DNA of 64,000 bases from Amycolatopsis sp. DSM 110486 (GCF_019468465.1 NZ_CP080519.1:4971001-5035000), one strand, 5' to 3'. Counted from the stretch's first letter, positions 1-8,048 are shown. Notes: a model not told the origin generated them from the sequence alone. Program-made: numbers and translations.

Positions 1-590
1 CCGCCCTCGACGACGCCGTCCGCCAAGGCAAGATCAGCTACGTCGGCACGTCCAACACCTTCGCATGGCAGCTCGCCAAGGCCCTCGGCGTCGCCGACCT
101 GCGCGGCTACCCGCGGTTCGTGTCGCTGCAGGCGTACTACTCGCTCGTCGGCCGTGATCTCGAGCGAGAGCTGCTGCCGCTGGTCAACGAGGAGAAGCTC
201 GGCCTGCTCGTCTACAGCCCGCTGGCCGGCGGCTTCCTCTCCGGCAAGTTCACCCGCGACAGCCACGACGCCTCCGGCCGCCGCGCCCAGGCCGACAACC
301 CGCCGATCGACCGCGAGCGCGGCTACGACATCGTCGACGCGCTGCGTAAGGTCGCCGACCGCCACGACGTCGGCGTCGCCCGCGTCGCGCTGGCCTGGGT
401 GCTGGCGCAGCGCGGGGTGACCAGCGTGATCGTCGGCGCCAAGCGGCCCGACCAGCTGCGCGAGAACCTCGCCGCCGTCGACCTGGAGCTCACGGGGCAG
501 GACCTCGCCGAGCTGGACGCCGTCAGCGCGCTGCGGCCGGAGTATCCGGCCTGGGCCCTCGACGGCGCCTATCCGTCGCGCACGCCCTAA
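1..590 (+). CDS. Aldo/keto reductase, C-terminal part (5' end outside window)
   Basis: The open frame runs in from the left edge (first full codon at base 3) to a TAA at 588-590, so the N-terminus is missing. The visible part has hallmarks of the second half of an aldo/keto reductase TIM barrel: the strand GLLVYSPLAGGFLSGKF, then the C-terminal NADPH-binding stretch with GVARVALAWVLAQRGV, SVIVGAKRPDQLRENLAAVDLELT. Proteins of this family reduce aldehydes and ketones with NADPH in the cytosol. The catalytic Asp, Tyr and Lys lie upstream of the window, so activity cannot be judged. It converges tail to tail with the gluconate permease, whose stop codon overlaps this gene's end. Family is near certain; substrate unknown. 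Confidence 0.9.
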   Translation, partial: ALDDAVRQGKISYVGTSNTFAWQLAKALGVADLRGYPRFVSLQAYYSLVGRDLERELLPLVNEEKLGLLVYSPLAGGFLSGKFTRDSHDASGRRAQADNPPIDRERGYDIVDALRKVADRHDVGVARVALAWVLAQRGVTSVIVGAKRPDQLRENLAAVDLELTGQDLAELDAVSALRPEYPAWALDGAYPSRTP

Positions 591-1957
591 AGCAAGGCGC
601 CCAGCGGCAGGATCAACGCGATCGACACCACCGAGATCACCGTCTCCATCACCGACCACGTCTTCAGCGTCTGCCCCACGGACATCCCGAAGTACTCCTT
701 GACCAGCCAGAACCCGGCGTCGTTCACATGCGAGAAGAACAGCGAACCGGCGCCGATGGCCAGCACCAGCAGGGCGTTGTGCGTCGGGTCGAGGGTGGCG
801 GCGAGCGGCGCGACGATGCCGGCGGCGGACACCGTGGCGACGGTCGCGGAGCCCGTCGCCAGACGGATCGCCACGGCGACCAGCCAGCCGAGCAGCAGCG
901 GCGACAGGTGGGCGCCGGTGGACAGGTTGGTGATCACGCCGCCGACGCCGGCGTCCACCAGCGTCTGCTTGAAGCCACCGCCCGCGGCCACGATGAGCAG
1001 GATGCCCGCGATCGGGGCGAGTGAGTCGCTGATGATCGACGACAGTTTCGCGCGATGCAGGCCCGCCGGGCGGCCCAGCGTGACCATGCCGACGAGGACC
1101 GCGAGCAGCAGCGCCACCAGCGGGTCGCCGACGAAGTCGAGCACGCGGCGCACGGCGTTTTCCTTGCCCAGCAGGATGTCCGAGAGCGCCTTCAGCAACA
1201 TCAGCGCCACCGGCAGCAGGACCGTGGTCAGCGTCGCGCCGAAGCTGGGCCGCTTGTCGACCTCGGTGCTCTCGGACGCGGGCACCAAGCGTTGCGGCGG
1301 CGTGGCGTCCGGCACCCACCGCGCCGCGACGCGACCGAACAGCGGGCCGGCGATGACCACCGTCGGGATGCCGACGAGGAGGCCGAGCGCGAGCGTGATG
1401 CCCACGTTGGCGCCGAGCGCACCCGCCGCGGCCAGCGGGCCGGGGTGCGGCGGGATCAGCCCGTGGAGCACCGACAGGCCCGCGAGCGCCGGGATTCCCA
1501 GCAGCAGCACGGGTTTCCCGCTGCGCTTGGCGACGAGCAGCACCACCGGGATCAGCATCACGAGACCGATCTCGAAGAACATCGGCAGCCCGATCAACGC
1601 GGCCACCAGCGCCATCGCCCACGGCAGCCCGCCGCCGTGCACGCGCCCGAGGATCGTGTCCACGATCCGGTCCGCACCACCGGAATCGGCCAGCAGCTTG
1701 CCGAGCATCGCGCCGAACGCGATCAGCAACCCGACCGAAGCGACCGTGCTGCCGACGCCGCTTTCGAAGCTCTTCAACAGCTTGTCCACGGGCATACCGG
1801 CCACGAGGCCGAGCACGCCGGAGCCGATCGTCAACGCCAGCAGCGGGTGGAGCTTCAGCTTGCTGATCAGCACCACGATCACGGCGATGGCGAGCACCGT
1901 CGCCAGGATCAGGCGGGTGTCGTGGCCGGTCCAACCGGCCGCGAGGGTGGTGGTCAT
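587..1957 (-). CDS. gntP: Gluconate:H+ symporter, GntP family
   Basis: A 456-residue, very hydrophobic protein with about 12 predicted membrane segments and the GntP-family segments LIAFGAMLGKLLADSGGADRI and LIPPHPGPLAAAGALGAN. GntP permeases import gluconate, and sometimes other sugar acids, with protons across the inner membrane. The ATG at 1955-1957 overlaps the stop of the gluconokinase gene in an ATGA, so the two are translationally coupled and the pair forms an uptake plus phosphorylation module. An open frame continues upstream to 2470, but that stretch is the gluconokinase gene in another frame. Regulation is probably by the divergent GntR-type gene through the dyads at 2484-2515. Sugar-acid specificity beyond gluconate is inferred from the kinase partner. 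Confidence 0.93.
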   Translation of the reverse strand: MTTTLAAGWTGHDTRLILATVLAIAVIVVLISKLKLHPLLALTIGSGVLGLVAGMPVDKLLKSFESGVGSTVASVGLLIAFGAMLGKLLADSGGADRIVDTILGRVHGGGLPWAMALVAALIGLPMFFEIGLVMLIPVVLLVAKRSGKPVLLLGIPALAGLSVLHGLIPPHPGPLAAAGALGANVGITLALGLLVGIPTVVIAGPLFGRVAARWVPDATPPQRLVPASESTEVDKRPSFGATLTTVLLPVALMLLKALSDILLGKENAVRRVLDFVGDPLVALLLAVLVGMVTLGRPAGLHRAKLSSIISDSLAPIAGILLIVAAGGGFKQTLVDAGVGGVITNLSTGAHLSPLLLGWLVAVAIRLATGSATVATVSAAGIVAPLAATLDPTHNALLVLAIGAGSLFFSHVNDAGFWLVKEYFGMSVGQTLKTWSVMETVISVVSIALILPLGALL

Positions 1958-2448
1958 GCACGCTCCTGGAACGCGTGAAGCGCCGCCTCGACGAGAGCGG
2001 CGGGAGGTTCGGTGATCTCGACGACGTGGCCCGGCTCGTCCGGCTGCAGCGGTTCGAGGTCCGCGAGCTGGGAGTCGAGCAGCGTGACGGGCATGAAGTG
2101 GCCCTTGCGGGCCTGCATGCGCTCGGCGAGCACGTCGCGATCGCCGTGGAGGTGGAGGAACCAGACGCTGCCGCCGGCTCTCAGTTCGTCGCGGTAGCGG
2201 CGTTTCAGCGCGGACGACGACACGATTCCACCGGACTCCTGGTGCGCCGCGATCCAGTGCGCGATCGCTTGCAACCAGGGCTCGCGGTCGGCGTCCGTCA
2301 GCGCGTGGCCGGCGGTCATCTTCTCGATGTTGGCCTTCGGGTGGAAGGTGTCGGCCTCGGCGTACTCCACGCCCAGGCGCTCGGCCAGCGCCTCGCCGAC
2401 CGTCGTCTTCCCCGAGCCGGACACACCCATCACGACGATGACGGTCAT
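1954..2448 (-). CDS. gntK: Gluconokinase
   Basis: A 164-residue cytosolic kinase that phosphorylates gluconate to 6-phosphogluconate with ATP, feeding the pentose phosphate pathway. The P-loop GVSGSGKTT is at residues 8-16. The motifs EADTFHPKANIEKMTAG and EPWLQAIAHWI, which bind substrate in the GntK family, follow at the expected distance, and SALKRRYRDELR is also typical. Length matches the family (about 165-175). The ATG at 2448 is preferred over a GTG at 2454 because a strong AAGGAGGT lies at 2453-2460 and would overlap the earlier start. It is the first gene of a gntK-gntP operon. Confidence 0.95.
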   Translation of the reverse strand: MTVIVVMGVSGSGKTTVGEALAERLGVEYAEADTFHPKANIEKMTAGHALTDADREPWLQAIAHWIAAHQESGGIVSSSALKRRYRDELRAGGSVWFLHLHGDRDVLAERMQARKGHFMPVTLLDSQLADLEPLQPDEPGHVVEITEPPAALVEAALHAFQERA

Positions 2449-2483
2449 CCGCACCTCCTTGTGTCCGCACGAGTCAAACCCAA

Positions 2484-2515
2484 AAGTACTACTTATTCAC
2501 GAAGAAGTAGTACTT
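2484..2515. promoter_or_regulatory. Twin-dyad operator between gntK and its regulator
   Basis: AAGTACTACTT at 2484-2494 and its exact reverse complement AAGTAGTACTT at 2505-2515 are separated by 10 bases. Each arm is itself a dyad of the form AAGT-N3-ACTT, with centres 21 bases (two helical turns) apart. The element is AT-rich in a GC-rich setting and sits between the divergent gntK and GntR-type genes. It is a strong candidate for cooperative binding of the regulator encoded at 2544-3254. Confidence 0.75.
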
Positions 2516-2543
2516 AATCGAATCAGAGCGGTAAGTTGGCCGG

Positions 2544-3254
2544 ATGGGGAGCGATCGGCACGAGGAAGTCCTCGACGTGCTGGGCGCGGCGATCGCCAAC
2601 GGCGAGCTGGCGCCCGGCGCCGTGCTGCGCTCCGACGAGCTGCAGGAACGCTTCGGCGCCTCGCGCACGGTCGCGCGAGAAGTCGTGCGCGTGCTGGAAA
2701 CGATGGGGCTCACCACGAGCCGCCGCCGCGTCGGCGTGATCGTGAGCGGCCCGGCCGGGTGGAACCACTACGACCCGCGCCTGATCCGCTGGCAGCTCGA
2801 CGGTTCCGGGCGCGCGACGGCGCTGCGGACGTTGACGGAGCTGCGCTCGGGCGTCGAGCCGTCGGCCGCGCGGTTCGCGGCGCTGCGCGCGACGCCGGAG
2901 GACCGCGGCCGGCTGCACGCGCTGGGCCACCGTCTGGAGGAGACGGCGCGGGCGCGCGACCTGACGACGTTCCTCGGCCACGACATCGCGTTCCACGACC
3001 TGCTGCTCACCGCGTCGGGAAACCCGATGTTCGCGCAGCTGTCCTCGGTGGTCGCCGAGGTGCTCGCGGGCCGCACCTCCCACGGCCTGATGCCCGAGGA
3101 ACCGCAGCCCGAAGCCGTCGCGCTGCACGTGGAAGTGGCCGTGGCCGTGGACGCCGGCGACGCCGATCGAGCCGAGCGCGCGATGCGCGACATCGTGGAC
3201 CAGGCACGGGACGAAATCGCCGCCGCGGTGTCGAGTAATCTCGGCGGGAAGTAA
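2544..3254 (+). CDS. GntR/FadR-family regulator of gluconate genes
   Basis: A 236-residue regulator. An N-terminal winged helix-turn-helix (about residues 8-70, with LRSDELQERFGASRTVAREVVRVLETMGL and a short wing) is followed by an all-helical FCD ligand-binding domain (about 90-225). The FCD domain has metal/ligand-site features LGHDIAFHDLLLTASGNPMF and a late EAVALHVEVAVAVDAGDAD segment. FadR-subfamily proteins bind small carboxylates, and the ligand here is probably gluconate or 6-phosphogluconate. It is transcribed divergently from gntK-gntP and shares an intergenic region with the two dyads at 2484-2515, so autoregulation plus repression of gntKP is likely. The start is the ATG at 2544; the ribosome site is weak. 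Confidence 0.9.
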   Translation: MGSDRHEEVLDVLGAAIANGELAPGAVLRSDELQERFGASRTVAREVVRVLETMGLTTSRRRVGVIVSGPAGWNHYDPRLIRWQLDGSGRATALRTLTELRSGVEPSAARFAALRATPEDRGRLHALGHRLEETARARDLTTFLGHDIAFHDLLLTASGNPMFAQLSSVVAEVLAGRTSHGLMPEEPQPEAVALHVEVAVAVDAGDADRAERAMRDIVDQARDEIAAAVSSNLGGK

Positions 3255-3340
3255 CCACACGCACTGAAATCACCGGCGTTTCGCCGGCCGGGCATCGGCC
3301 CGGCGGCGACACCGGAAACCACGTTCCCGGGGGGCTACTG

Positions 3341-4396
3341 GTGAGCGCGGCACGCGCGATCGGCTTGATGCTCGGCTTGGCGGCCGACGGCGTCCTCGGC
3401 AACCCCCGGCACCGCCCGCCGGTGACGGCGTTCCGTCGCTTGGCGACGCTGGGCTCCGGCGCCGGGCAGGGCGGTGAATCCGCCGCTGCGCTTCGCGCGG
3501 GGGGCGGTGTTGCTGTTGGGATGCCTGGGGAATCCACTGTCACGCTTGCAGCCGGCGCCGAGGCTGTCGGTGCGCCCGCCGGAGAGCTCGCCGCCTCGAT
3601 GTCCGCCCGCGCCGCCGTCACCGGTTTCGGCCTGGCGGGTGCCGTCGTTGCGGTCGGGCTGGTCGCCGAACGCGCCGCGCGCGACCGTCCTGTGGTGCAG
3701 GCCGTGGTCACGGCCGTCACGACCTGGGCCGTCGTCGGCGCCGCCGGCCTAGCGACGCAGGGCACGGAGCTCGCGCGCGACCTCGAAGAGGGCCGCCTCG
3801 AACCCGCGCGCGGCACACTGTCCGAACTGGACCCGCGAGTCGCCGACGGGCTCGGCATGATCGCGCTTTCCCGTGCCTCCGTGGAAACTCTGGCCGAGAA
3901 CACGTCCGAAGTGGTCGTCGCGCCGCTGCTGTGGGGAGCGCTTGCCGGGGTGCCGGGGCTGCTCGCGTCGCGGACCATCAGCGTCCTCGCGCGCGGCTCG
4001 GCGGGTCACTGGCTGGTCGCCCGGATCGACGAGCTCGTCCACCTCGTGCCGACGCGTGTCGCGGCCGCCCTCACTGTGCTGGCCGCTCCCGTCGTCGGCG
4101 GCTCCGCGGGCGGCGCGTGGCGGGCTTGGCGGCGGGACACGATCGCCCACCCGAGCCCCAACGCGGGCCGCGTGGAGGCCGCGTTCGCCGGTGCGCTGGA
4201 GATCCGTGTCGGTGGGCGCACGGTGTACCCGCAGGGGGTGGTCGAGCTGCCCGTGCTGGGCGTCGGCCGCAACCCGGACGCCGGTCACGTCACGCGCGCG
4301 GTGGAGCTGTCGCGTGTCGTCGGCTGGCTGGCGGGCGCGACTTCGGTGACGGTGGCCCTCCTCGTCGGCGCGCGCCGCCGTCGTCGTCGCAAGTGA
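3341..4396 (+). CDS. cobD: CobD/CbiB-like adenosylcobinamide-phosphate synthase, divergent
   Basis: A 351-residue membrane protein of the CobD/CbiB family, which attaches the aminopropanol arm to adenosylcobyric acid late in B12 synthesis. Recognisable parts are the start ARAIGLMLGLAADGVLGNPRH, the central ASVETLAENTSEVVVAPLLWGALAGVPGLL and the late HPSPNAGRVEAAFAGALEI. Several family hallmarks are altered: the usual DP-R-x-HPV near the N-terminus reads NPRHRPPV, and the NTLDAMVGHR-type motif reads SVLARGSAGHW. About residues 40-90 are a low-complexity Ala/Gly/Glu stretch not typical of the family. The start is GTG at 3341. The neighbourhood (SURF1, ptpA-like) matches mycobacterial cobD, supporting orthology, but full activity is uncertain. 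Confidence 0.75.
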   Translation: MSAARAIGLMLGLAADGVLGNPRHRPPVTAFRRLATLGSGAGQGGESAAALRAGGGVAVGMPGESTVTLAAGAEAVGAPAGELAASMSARAAVTGFGLAGAVVAVGLVAERAARDRPVVQAVVTAVTTWAVVGAAGLATQGTELARDLEEGRLEPARGTLSELDPRVADGLGMIALSRASVETLAENTSEVVVAPLLWGALAGVPGLLASRTISVLARGSAGHWLVARIDELVHLVPTRVAAALTVLAAPVVGGSAGGAWRAWRRDTIAHPSPNAGRVEAAFAGALEIRVGGRTVYPQGVVELPVLGVGRNPDAGHVTRAVELSRVVGWLAGATSVTVALLVGARRRRRRK

Positions 4397-4412
4397 GTCG
4401 GTCGCAAGTGAG

Positions 4413-5027
4413 TCAGCTGCGCCGCTGAAGGTGCTCCAGCGCGGCCGCGTCCAACGGCCCGCCCCGCGCCGCCAGCTTCCCCGAGATCCGCTCCCGGTCG
4501 GCCGGCGTCTTGTTGCCGCCGTACTTGAACTTCGCCTGCACCGACGTCACCGTCAGCTCGATCCCGCGGATCCCCGGCAGCAGCCGCCGGTCGGGGGCGT
4601 CGACCGAGGACACCGGGGTGCGGCCGCTGCCCGGCTCGAAGTGCCCGAGCTGCCGGTTGAGCACCTCCGCCTTCTCGGCCGGATCGTCGACGATCCGCAC
4701 GTCGCAGGCGAGCTGCGCGGTCGCGTAGTACGACGTGGGCACGCCCACCGCCGGATCGTCCGCGGTGTTCCAGTCCGACCGGATGTAGGTGTACTCGCCG
4801 ACCACCGTCAGCAAGGCCCGCGGGTGCTCCTCCAGCAGCGGCCACACCGGGTTGGGCCGCGCGAGGTGCAGCCACACGGTGGCCTCGCCGTCGAAGGTGA
4901 AGTGCGTCGGGACGACCACCGGGACGTCTCGGCCGCGACCACCGGCCACCAGCTGGCCGAAGTCGTGGCTCCTGAGCCACTGTCGCCATTCCGCGTCGTC
5001 TCCGGCGTCCCAAGGGTGGATCAGCAT
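4413..5027 (-). CDS. PaiB-like FMN-binding protein
   Basis: A 204-residue soluble protein of the PaiB/FMN-binding split-barrel family, often annotated as an FMN-binding negative transcriptional regulator. Features seen are MLIHPWDAGD at the start, PVVVPTHFTFDGEATVWLHLARPNP (the flavin-binding barrel strands), YIRSDWNTADD, PTSYYATAQL and the C-terminal IELTVTSVQAKFKYGGNKT. The last lysine-rich segment is conserved in PaiB-like proteins. In Bacillus, PaiB is linked to sporulation and protease control; the biochemical role of actinobacterial members is unclear. It converges with cobD, with a 16-base gap. Family is fairly sure, function is not. Confidence 0.8.
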   Translation of the reverse strand: MLIHPWDAGDDAEWRQWLRSHDFGQLVAGGRGRDVPVVVPTHFTFDGEATVWLHLARPNPVWPLLEEHPRALLTVVGEYTYIRSDWNTADDPAVGVPTSYYATAQLACDVRIVDDPAEKAEVLNRQLGHFEPGSGRTPVSSVDAPDRRLLPGIRGIELTVTSVQAKFKYGGNKTPADRERISGKLAARGGPLDAAALEHLQRRS

Positions 5028-5111
5028 GACACCGAGTATCGCCCCGCGAAGTGGCCCCGAAACAGGGCCAGTTTAAGCCTGGAACAGGTGACCACTTGGC
5101 AACCGCTTTGG

Positions 5112-5942
5112 CTACGCCGAGGGGGTGAACTCTTCCTCGTCCTCGGCCAGCATCTCCGCCACGGACTTTCGGCGCGTGCGCTCCGGCTTCTCCGTGGTCA
5201 GGGCGCCACCGGGCTTGAGCTCCCGGATCGTGAAGTACAGCCAGCCGAAGATCGCCATGCTGCCGAACGCCAGCCACTGCAACGCGTAGGAGAAGAACGG
5301 CCCCGAGTCCAGCTGCGGCAGCGGCAGCGCGCCGAGCACGCCGGGCTGGTTCTCGTCGAGCTGGAAGTAGCCGGGCCGGATCTTCAGGCCGGACGAGCGC
5401 GCCACCACCTGTGAATCGACGGTGTAGCTCTGCAGCTTCCCCTTCGTCGACGCGTCGGAGAACGCGTCGCGGTGCTTCGGGTCCACCTCGTCGCTGCGCA
5501 CGCGCGCGACCACGGTCACCTGGCCTCCGGGCGCGACGGCGTAGGGGAGCACGCCGGACTGGTCGTCGAGCCGCACATAACCGCGATCGATGAGGTAGAC
5601 GGTCCCGTCGGCCGCGCGCAACGGTGTGAGCACCTCGAACGCGGCCTCACCCTGCACGGTCCGCAACCGCGCCACGACCTCCGCCGACGGCAGGTACGTG
5701 CCCGTGATCGACACGAGGTGCCATTCCGTCTGCTGGTCGGGCGTCGCGTCGGCCGGCATCAGCTGGGCGGCGGGCGCCGGCTGGGCCGTGAACGACGCGG
5801 TGAGCGCGTTGTTCTGGGCCTCCTGCTCGGCGTCGCGCCGGAACTGCCAGGGCGCGAGAAGGGTGTAGCAGCAGACGGCGAAGGTGAACACCACCACCGT
5901 CAGTGCCAGCCAGCCGGGCCGGAGCAGAAACCGCAACCGCAC
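5112..5942 (-). CDS. SURF1-family cytochrome oxidase assembly protein
   Basis: About 276 residues with the SURF1 layout: an N-terminal membrane helix (LALTVVVFTFAVCCYTLL), the family signature APWQFRRDAE just after it, a central periplasmic domain (EWHLVSITGTYLPSAEVVARLRTVQGEAAFEVLTPLR, YLIDRGYV) and a C-terminal membrane helix (FFSYALQWLAFGSMAIFGWLYF). A cytosolic Lys/Arg/Glu-rich tail ends the protein. SURF1 helps insert haem a into cytochrome c oxidase. The start is uncertain: GTG at 5942 sits right on a GGAGGGG sequence, a TTG two codons later has better spacing, and the frame is open to an ATG at 6014 whose extra residues do not look conserved. It probably shares a transcript with the phosphatase gene upstream. 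Confidence 0.9.
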   Translation of the reverse strand: MRLRFLLRPGWLALTVVVFTFAVCCYTLLAPWQFRRDAEQEAQNNALTASFTAQPAPAAQLMPADATPDQQTEWHLVSITGTYLPSAEVVARLRTVQGEAAFEVLTPLRAADGTVYLIDRGYVRLDDQSGVLPYAVAPGGQVTVVARVRSDEVDPKHRDAFSDASTKGKLQSYTVDSQVVARSSGLKIRPGYFQLDENQPGVLGALPLPQLDSGPFFSYALQWLAFGSMAIFGWLYFTIRELKPGGALTTEKPERTRRKSVAEMLAEDEEEFTPSA

Positions 5943-6021
5943 CCCTCCACGGTAGGCCGTCGCCCCCACCGGGTGCGCGGCGACCTCTCCCACCTGTGAT
6001 TTTCCCCGGGACAAACCGGTC

Positions 6022-6483
6022 CTAACCGTGCGCGCGCACCCAGTCGAGAAGGGCGGGCATCGCGCGCTCGATCATCGCCAGCACGTCCTCGAAGCCCTCG
6101 TCACCGCCGTAATACGGGTCCGGCACCTCCGCGCCGACCCTCGCCGACGGGTCGAACTCACGCAGCAGCCGCACCTTCGCCGGATCCTCGACGCGCCCGC
6201 GCAGGAAGTCGAGGTGCCCCTCGTCCGCCGCCAGCAGCAGATCGGCCTCCAGGTCTTCGTCATTCACCTCCGACGCGACGTGCTGCGTCGGGTAACCGTG
6301 CGCACGGAGTGTCGCCTGCGCCCGCCGGTCCGCGGGCTCCCCCGCGTGCCACGGCCCGGTGCCGGCGCTCGACACCTTCACGACGTCCTCCAGCCCCTCC
6401 TCTGCGAGCTTCGCCCGGAACACCAGCTCCGCCATCGGCGAGCGGCAGATGTTGCCTGAACACACGAACACCACAGTCAGCAC
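6022..6483 (-). CDS. ptpA: Low-molecular-weight protein-tyrosine phosphatase
   Basis: A 153-residue cytosolic phosphatase. The catalytic P-loop C-x5-R-S is complete: Cys8, then SGNIC, Arg14, Ser15. The general acid is Asp122 in the DPYYGG loop. Length is typical of the family (about 150-165). The enzyme removes phosphate from tyrosine through a cysteinyl-phosphate intermediate. In mycobacteria the gene next to SURF1 and cobD is ptpA, and the same order here supports that name. The mycobacterial partner kinase PtkA is not found beside it. An ATG start at 6483 is used; SURF1 follows on the same strand. Confidence 0.93.
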   Translation of the reverse strand: MLTVVFVCSGNICRSPMAELVFRAKLAEEGLEDVVKVSSAGTGPWHAGEPADRRAQATLRAHGYPTQHVASEVNDEDLEADLLLAADEGHLDFLRGRVEDPAKVRLLREFDPSARVGAEVPDPYYGGDEGFEDVLAMIERAMPALLDWVRAHG

Positions 6484-6521
6484 GGGTTTTCCTTCACTCC
6501 TCGGGTGGGTGGCTCGGACAC

Positions 6522-6564
6522 GAGAAAGCCCTCCAGGGTTCTCGGATCGCTGGAGGGCTTTCTC
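6522..6564 (-). terminator. Strong stem-loop after the XRE/DUF397 operon
   Basis: A perfect 15-bp stem, GAGAAAGCCCTCCAG (6522-6536) with CTGGAGGGCTTTCTC (6550-6564), closes a 13-base loop. It lies 20 bases past the DUF397 stop and just before the phosphatase gene on the same strand, so it most likely ends the XRE/DUF397 transcript. The only T-run (T5 at 6569-6573) is on the plus strand, so on the minus strand this would be a stem without a U-tract. Confidence 0.75.
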
Positions 6565-6583
6565 CGGGTTTTTCCGTTACGGA

Positions 6584-6766
6584 TCAGCGTCCGAGCTGCG
6601 CCAGGAACGCCGACCAGCCGTCACGCGTGGCCGTCAGGTGCCCGGCCGGCCGGTCCTTCGTGTCGCGGATCCCGACGACGTCGGTCGCCACCGCGACCTC
6701 CACGCAGTCCGAGGTGTTCTGCGACCGGCTCGACTTCCGCCAGCCGGTGAAATGTTGCTGTTTCAT
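6584..6766 (-). CDS. DUF397 small protein
   Basis: A 60-residue protein with the DUF397 pattern: WRKSSRS near the start, then CVEVA, then VGIRDTKDR and a final FLAQLGR. DUF397 proteins are abundant in actinomycetes and are nearly always coded beside an XRE regulator with a DUF5753 domain. In Streptomyces some such pairs (BldB/WhiJ-like context) affect development. The ATG overlaps the stop of the upstream XRE gene in an ATGA, so the pair is translationally coupled. Its biochemical role is unknown; binding to or antagonising the XRE partner is the usual suggestion. Confidence 0.92.
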   Translation of the reverse strand: MKQQHFTGWRKSSRSQNTSDCVEVAVATDVVGIRDTKDRPAGHLTATRDGWSAFLAQLGR

Positions 6767-7611
6767 GCCGCTGTCTCCAAGTTGCCGAGGACCTCAGCGA
6801 TGAGCGTTCGTGTCTCTTCGGGACTCATCGCAACGTCCTGAACTCTATCGATCGCCAGCTGGTAGGCCTCGACATCGGCGGGCTGGTGGAAGAACAGAGC
6901 GGATCGCCGGTTTTCGATCTGCACCACGGGCGTCCGGTCGGCGAACTCCAGCAGCACGAACGGCCCTTCCAGTGCGGGGTGCCAGCCCGCGGACTCCGGG
7001 ATGGCGCGCACCGTCACGTTGCCCCAGCGGCTCGCTTCATCGAGCGCGCGCAGCTGCTCTGCCATGACCGCCGGCCCGCCGATGTTGCGACCCAGCGCGG
7101 TTTCGTCGAACAAGGCGAGCAGCTCCACCGGGTTTTCGCGCCGTGTGATCGCGTCGCGGCGCCCGATGCGAACCGCGACTCGGGTCTCGACGTCACTCGC
7201 CGGTACCCCGCCTGCACCGATGATGGCGCGCGCATACGCCGAGGTTTGGAGCAGCCCTGGAACGATCAGCGGCGAGACGTTCACGATTCGCGCCGCATCG
7301 CGTTCCAATTCGAGCAGGGCGGCGAGCTGGCGCTGCTGCTCGGGCAGACCCGAAGCGACCCAGTGCCGGCCGTCGCTGTCGCGCGCGAGCTCCACCAGTT
7401 CTTCGCGCAGGTCGGGGTCCGTGCCGAGCGCCCCGAGCACCGTCGCCACATCGATCGGCCGAGGGTTCCGCTCGCCGGACTCCCAGCGGCCGATCGTGGT
7501 GTGCGCGACTCCGATCCGCGCGGCCAGCGTGCGCGCACTGAGCCCGGCGTCTTCGCGAGCCCTGCGGAGTTCGGCGCCGACGGCGCGCGCTCTCGGAGTC
7601 GTCCCAGCCAT
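6763..7611 (-). CDS. XRE-family regulator with DUF5753 domain
   Basis: 282 residues. A helix-turn-helix of the Cro/CI type covers about residues 10-65 (RRAREDAGLSARTLAARIGVAHTTIGRWESGERNP). The DUF5753 domain fills the rest, starting around ALLELERDAARIVNVSPLIVPGLLQTSAYARAI and including PGLLQT and a late VEAYQLAIDRV. The ATG at 7611 starts the conserved part; the open frame extends to 7689 but that extension is not convincing. The gene is divergent from two small unknown genes and coupled to DUF397 downstream. These proteins are DNA-binding regulators of unknown signal. The repeated CGAACGGT upstream may be its operator. Confidence 0.92.
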   Translation of the reverse strand: MAGTTPRARAVGAELRRAREDAGLSARTLAARIGVAHTTIGRWESGERNPRPIDVATVLGALGTDPDLREELVELARDSDGRHWVASGLPEQQRQLAALLELERDAARIVNVSPLIVPGLLQTSAYARAIIGAGGVPASDVETRVAVRIGRRDAITRRENPVELLALFDETALGRNIGGPAVMAEQLRALDEASRWGNVTVRAIPESAGWHPALEGPFVLLEFADRTPVVQIENRRSALFFHQPADVEAYQLAIDRVQDVAMSPEETRTLIAEVLGNLETAA

Positions 7612-7639
7612 GCGCCACAGAAAACCACACACAGCGTTG

Positions 7640-7677
7640 CGAACGGTTACCCCGATCGGTGCATTGTGCCGAACGGT
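7640..7677. repeat. Two direct CGAACGGT copies in the XRE promoter region
   Basis: CGAACGGT occurs at 7640-7647 and 7670-7677, 30 bases (about three helical turns) apart on the same face. They lie between the divergent XRE gene and the small gene at 7776. This is a candidate operator, with weak evidence because the motif is only 8 bases long. Confidence 0.35.
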
Positions 7678-7775
7678 GCCATCGATCATAGTTTCCCGGC
7701 TTCACTCGGCACCGCATGGCACCAGGGCGGCACCGGCTGGAGCGGGAGATCAGATGCGGCGACGGGGAGCGGGGC

Positions 7776-8048
7776 ATGACGGTGAGGATCTCGGGCGAAC
7801 TATCGCCGGCGATGGTCGAACGGGGGCTGTACGCGGTGCACTTCTGGGCAGTCGACACCCGTAACCACCGATACCTGCGATCGCAACTCGAAGACCCCGA
7901 TCGCGGCACCTTCCAGCCCGGCTGCGTGCTGAACAGCTTCATGATCCCGGCCCGCTGGGCCTTCCGGTCGGAACTGTCATCGGACGAACTCGCCGACGAC
8001 CGCGACAAGTCCCGCGACTGCCGCGTGTGCTTCCGGGCGAGGCGATGA
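7776..8048 (+). CDS. Small unknown protein divergent from XRE/DUF397
   Basis: A 90-residue protein I do not recognise. It starts at the ATG 7776, preceded by a purine-rich GGGGAGCGGGG. It has no membrane segment or signal peptide. It has an aromatic-rich central part (LYAVHFWAVDTRNHRYLR), a CVLNSFMIPARWAFRSE segment and a basic, Cys-containing end (SRDCRVCFRARR). Its stop overlaps the ATG of the next gene in an ATGA, so the two small genes are coupled. Position next to an XRE/DUF397 pair suggests a regulatory-target or partner role, which is inference only. Confidence 0.65.
   Translation: MTVRISGELSPAMVERGLYAVHFWAVDTRNHRYLRSQLEDPDRGTFQPGCVLNSFMIPARWAFRSELSSDELADDRDKSRDCRVCFRARR

Noticed and set aside
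587..2470. A single 627-codon frame covering gntP and the gntK region
   Set aside because: Only the part from 1957 matches GntP. The upstream part is low-complexity Arg/Gly-rich translation of gntK in the wrong frame, and gntK has its own P-loop and ribosome site.
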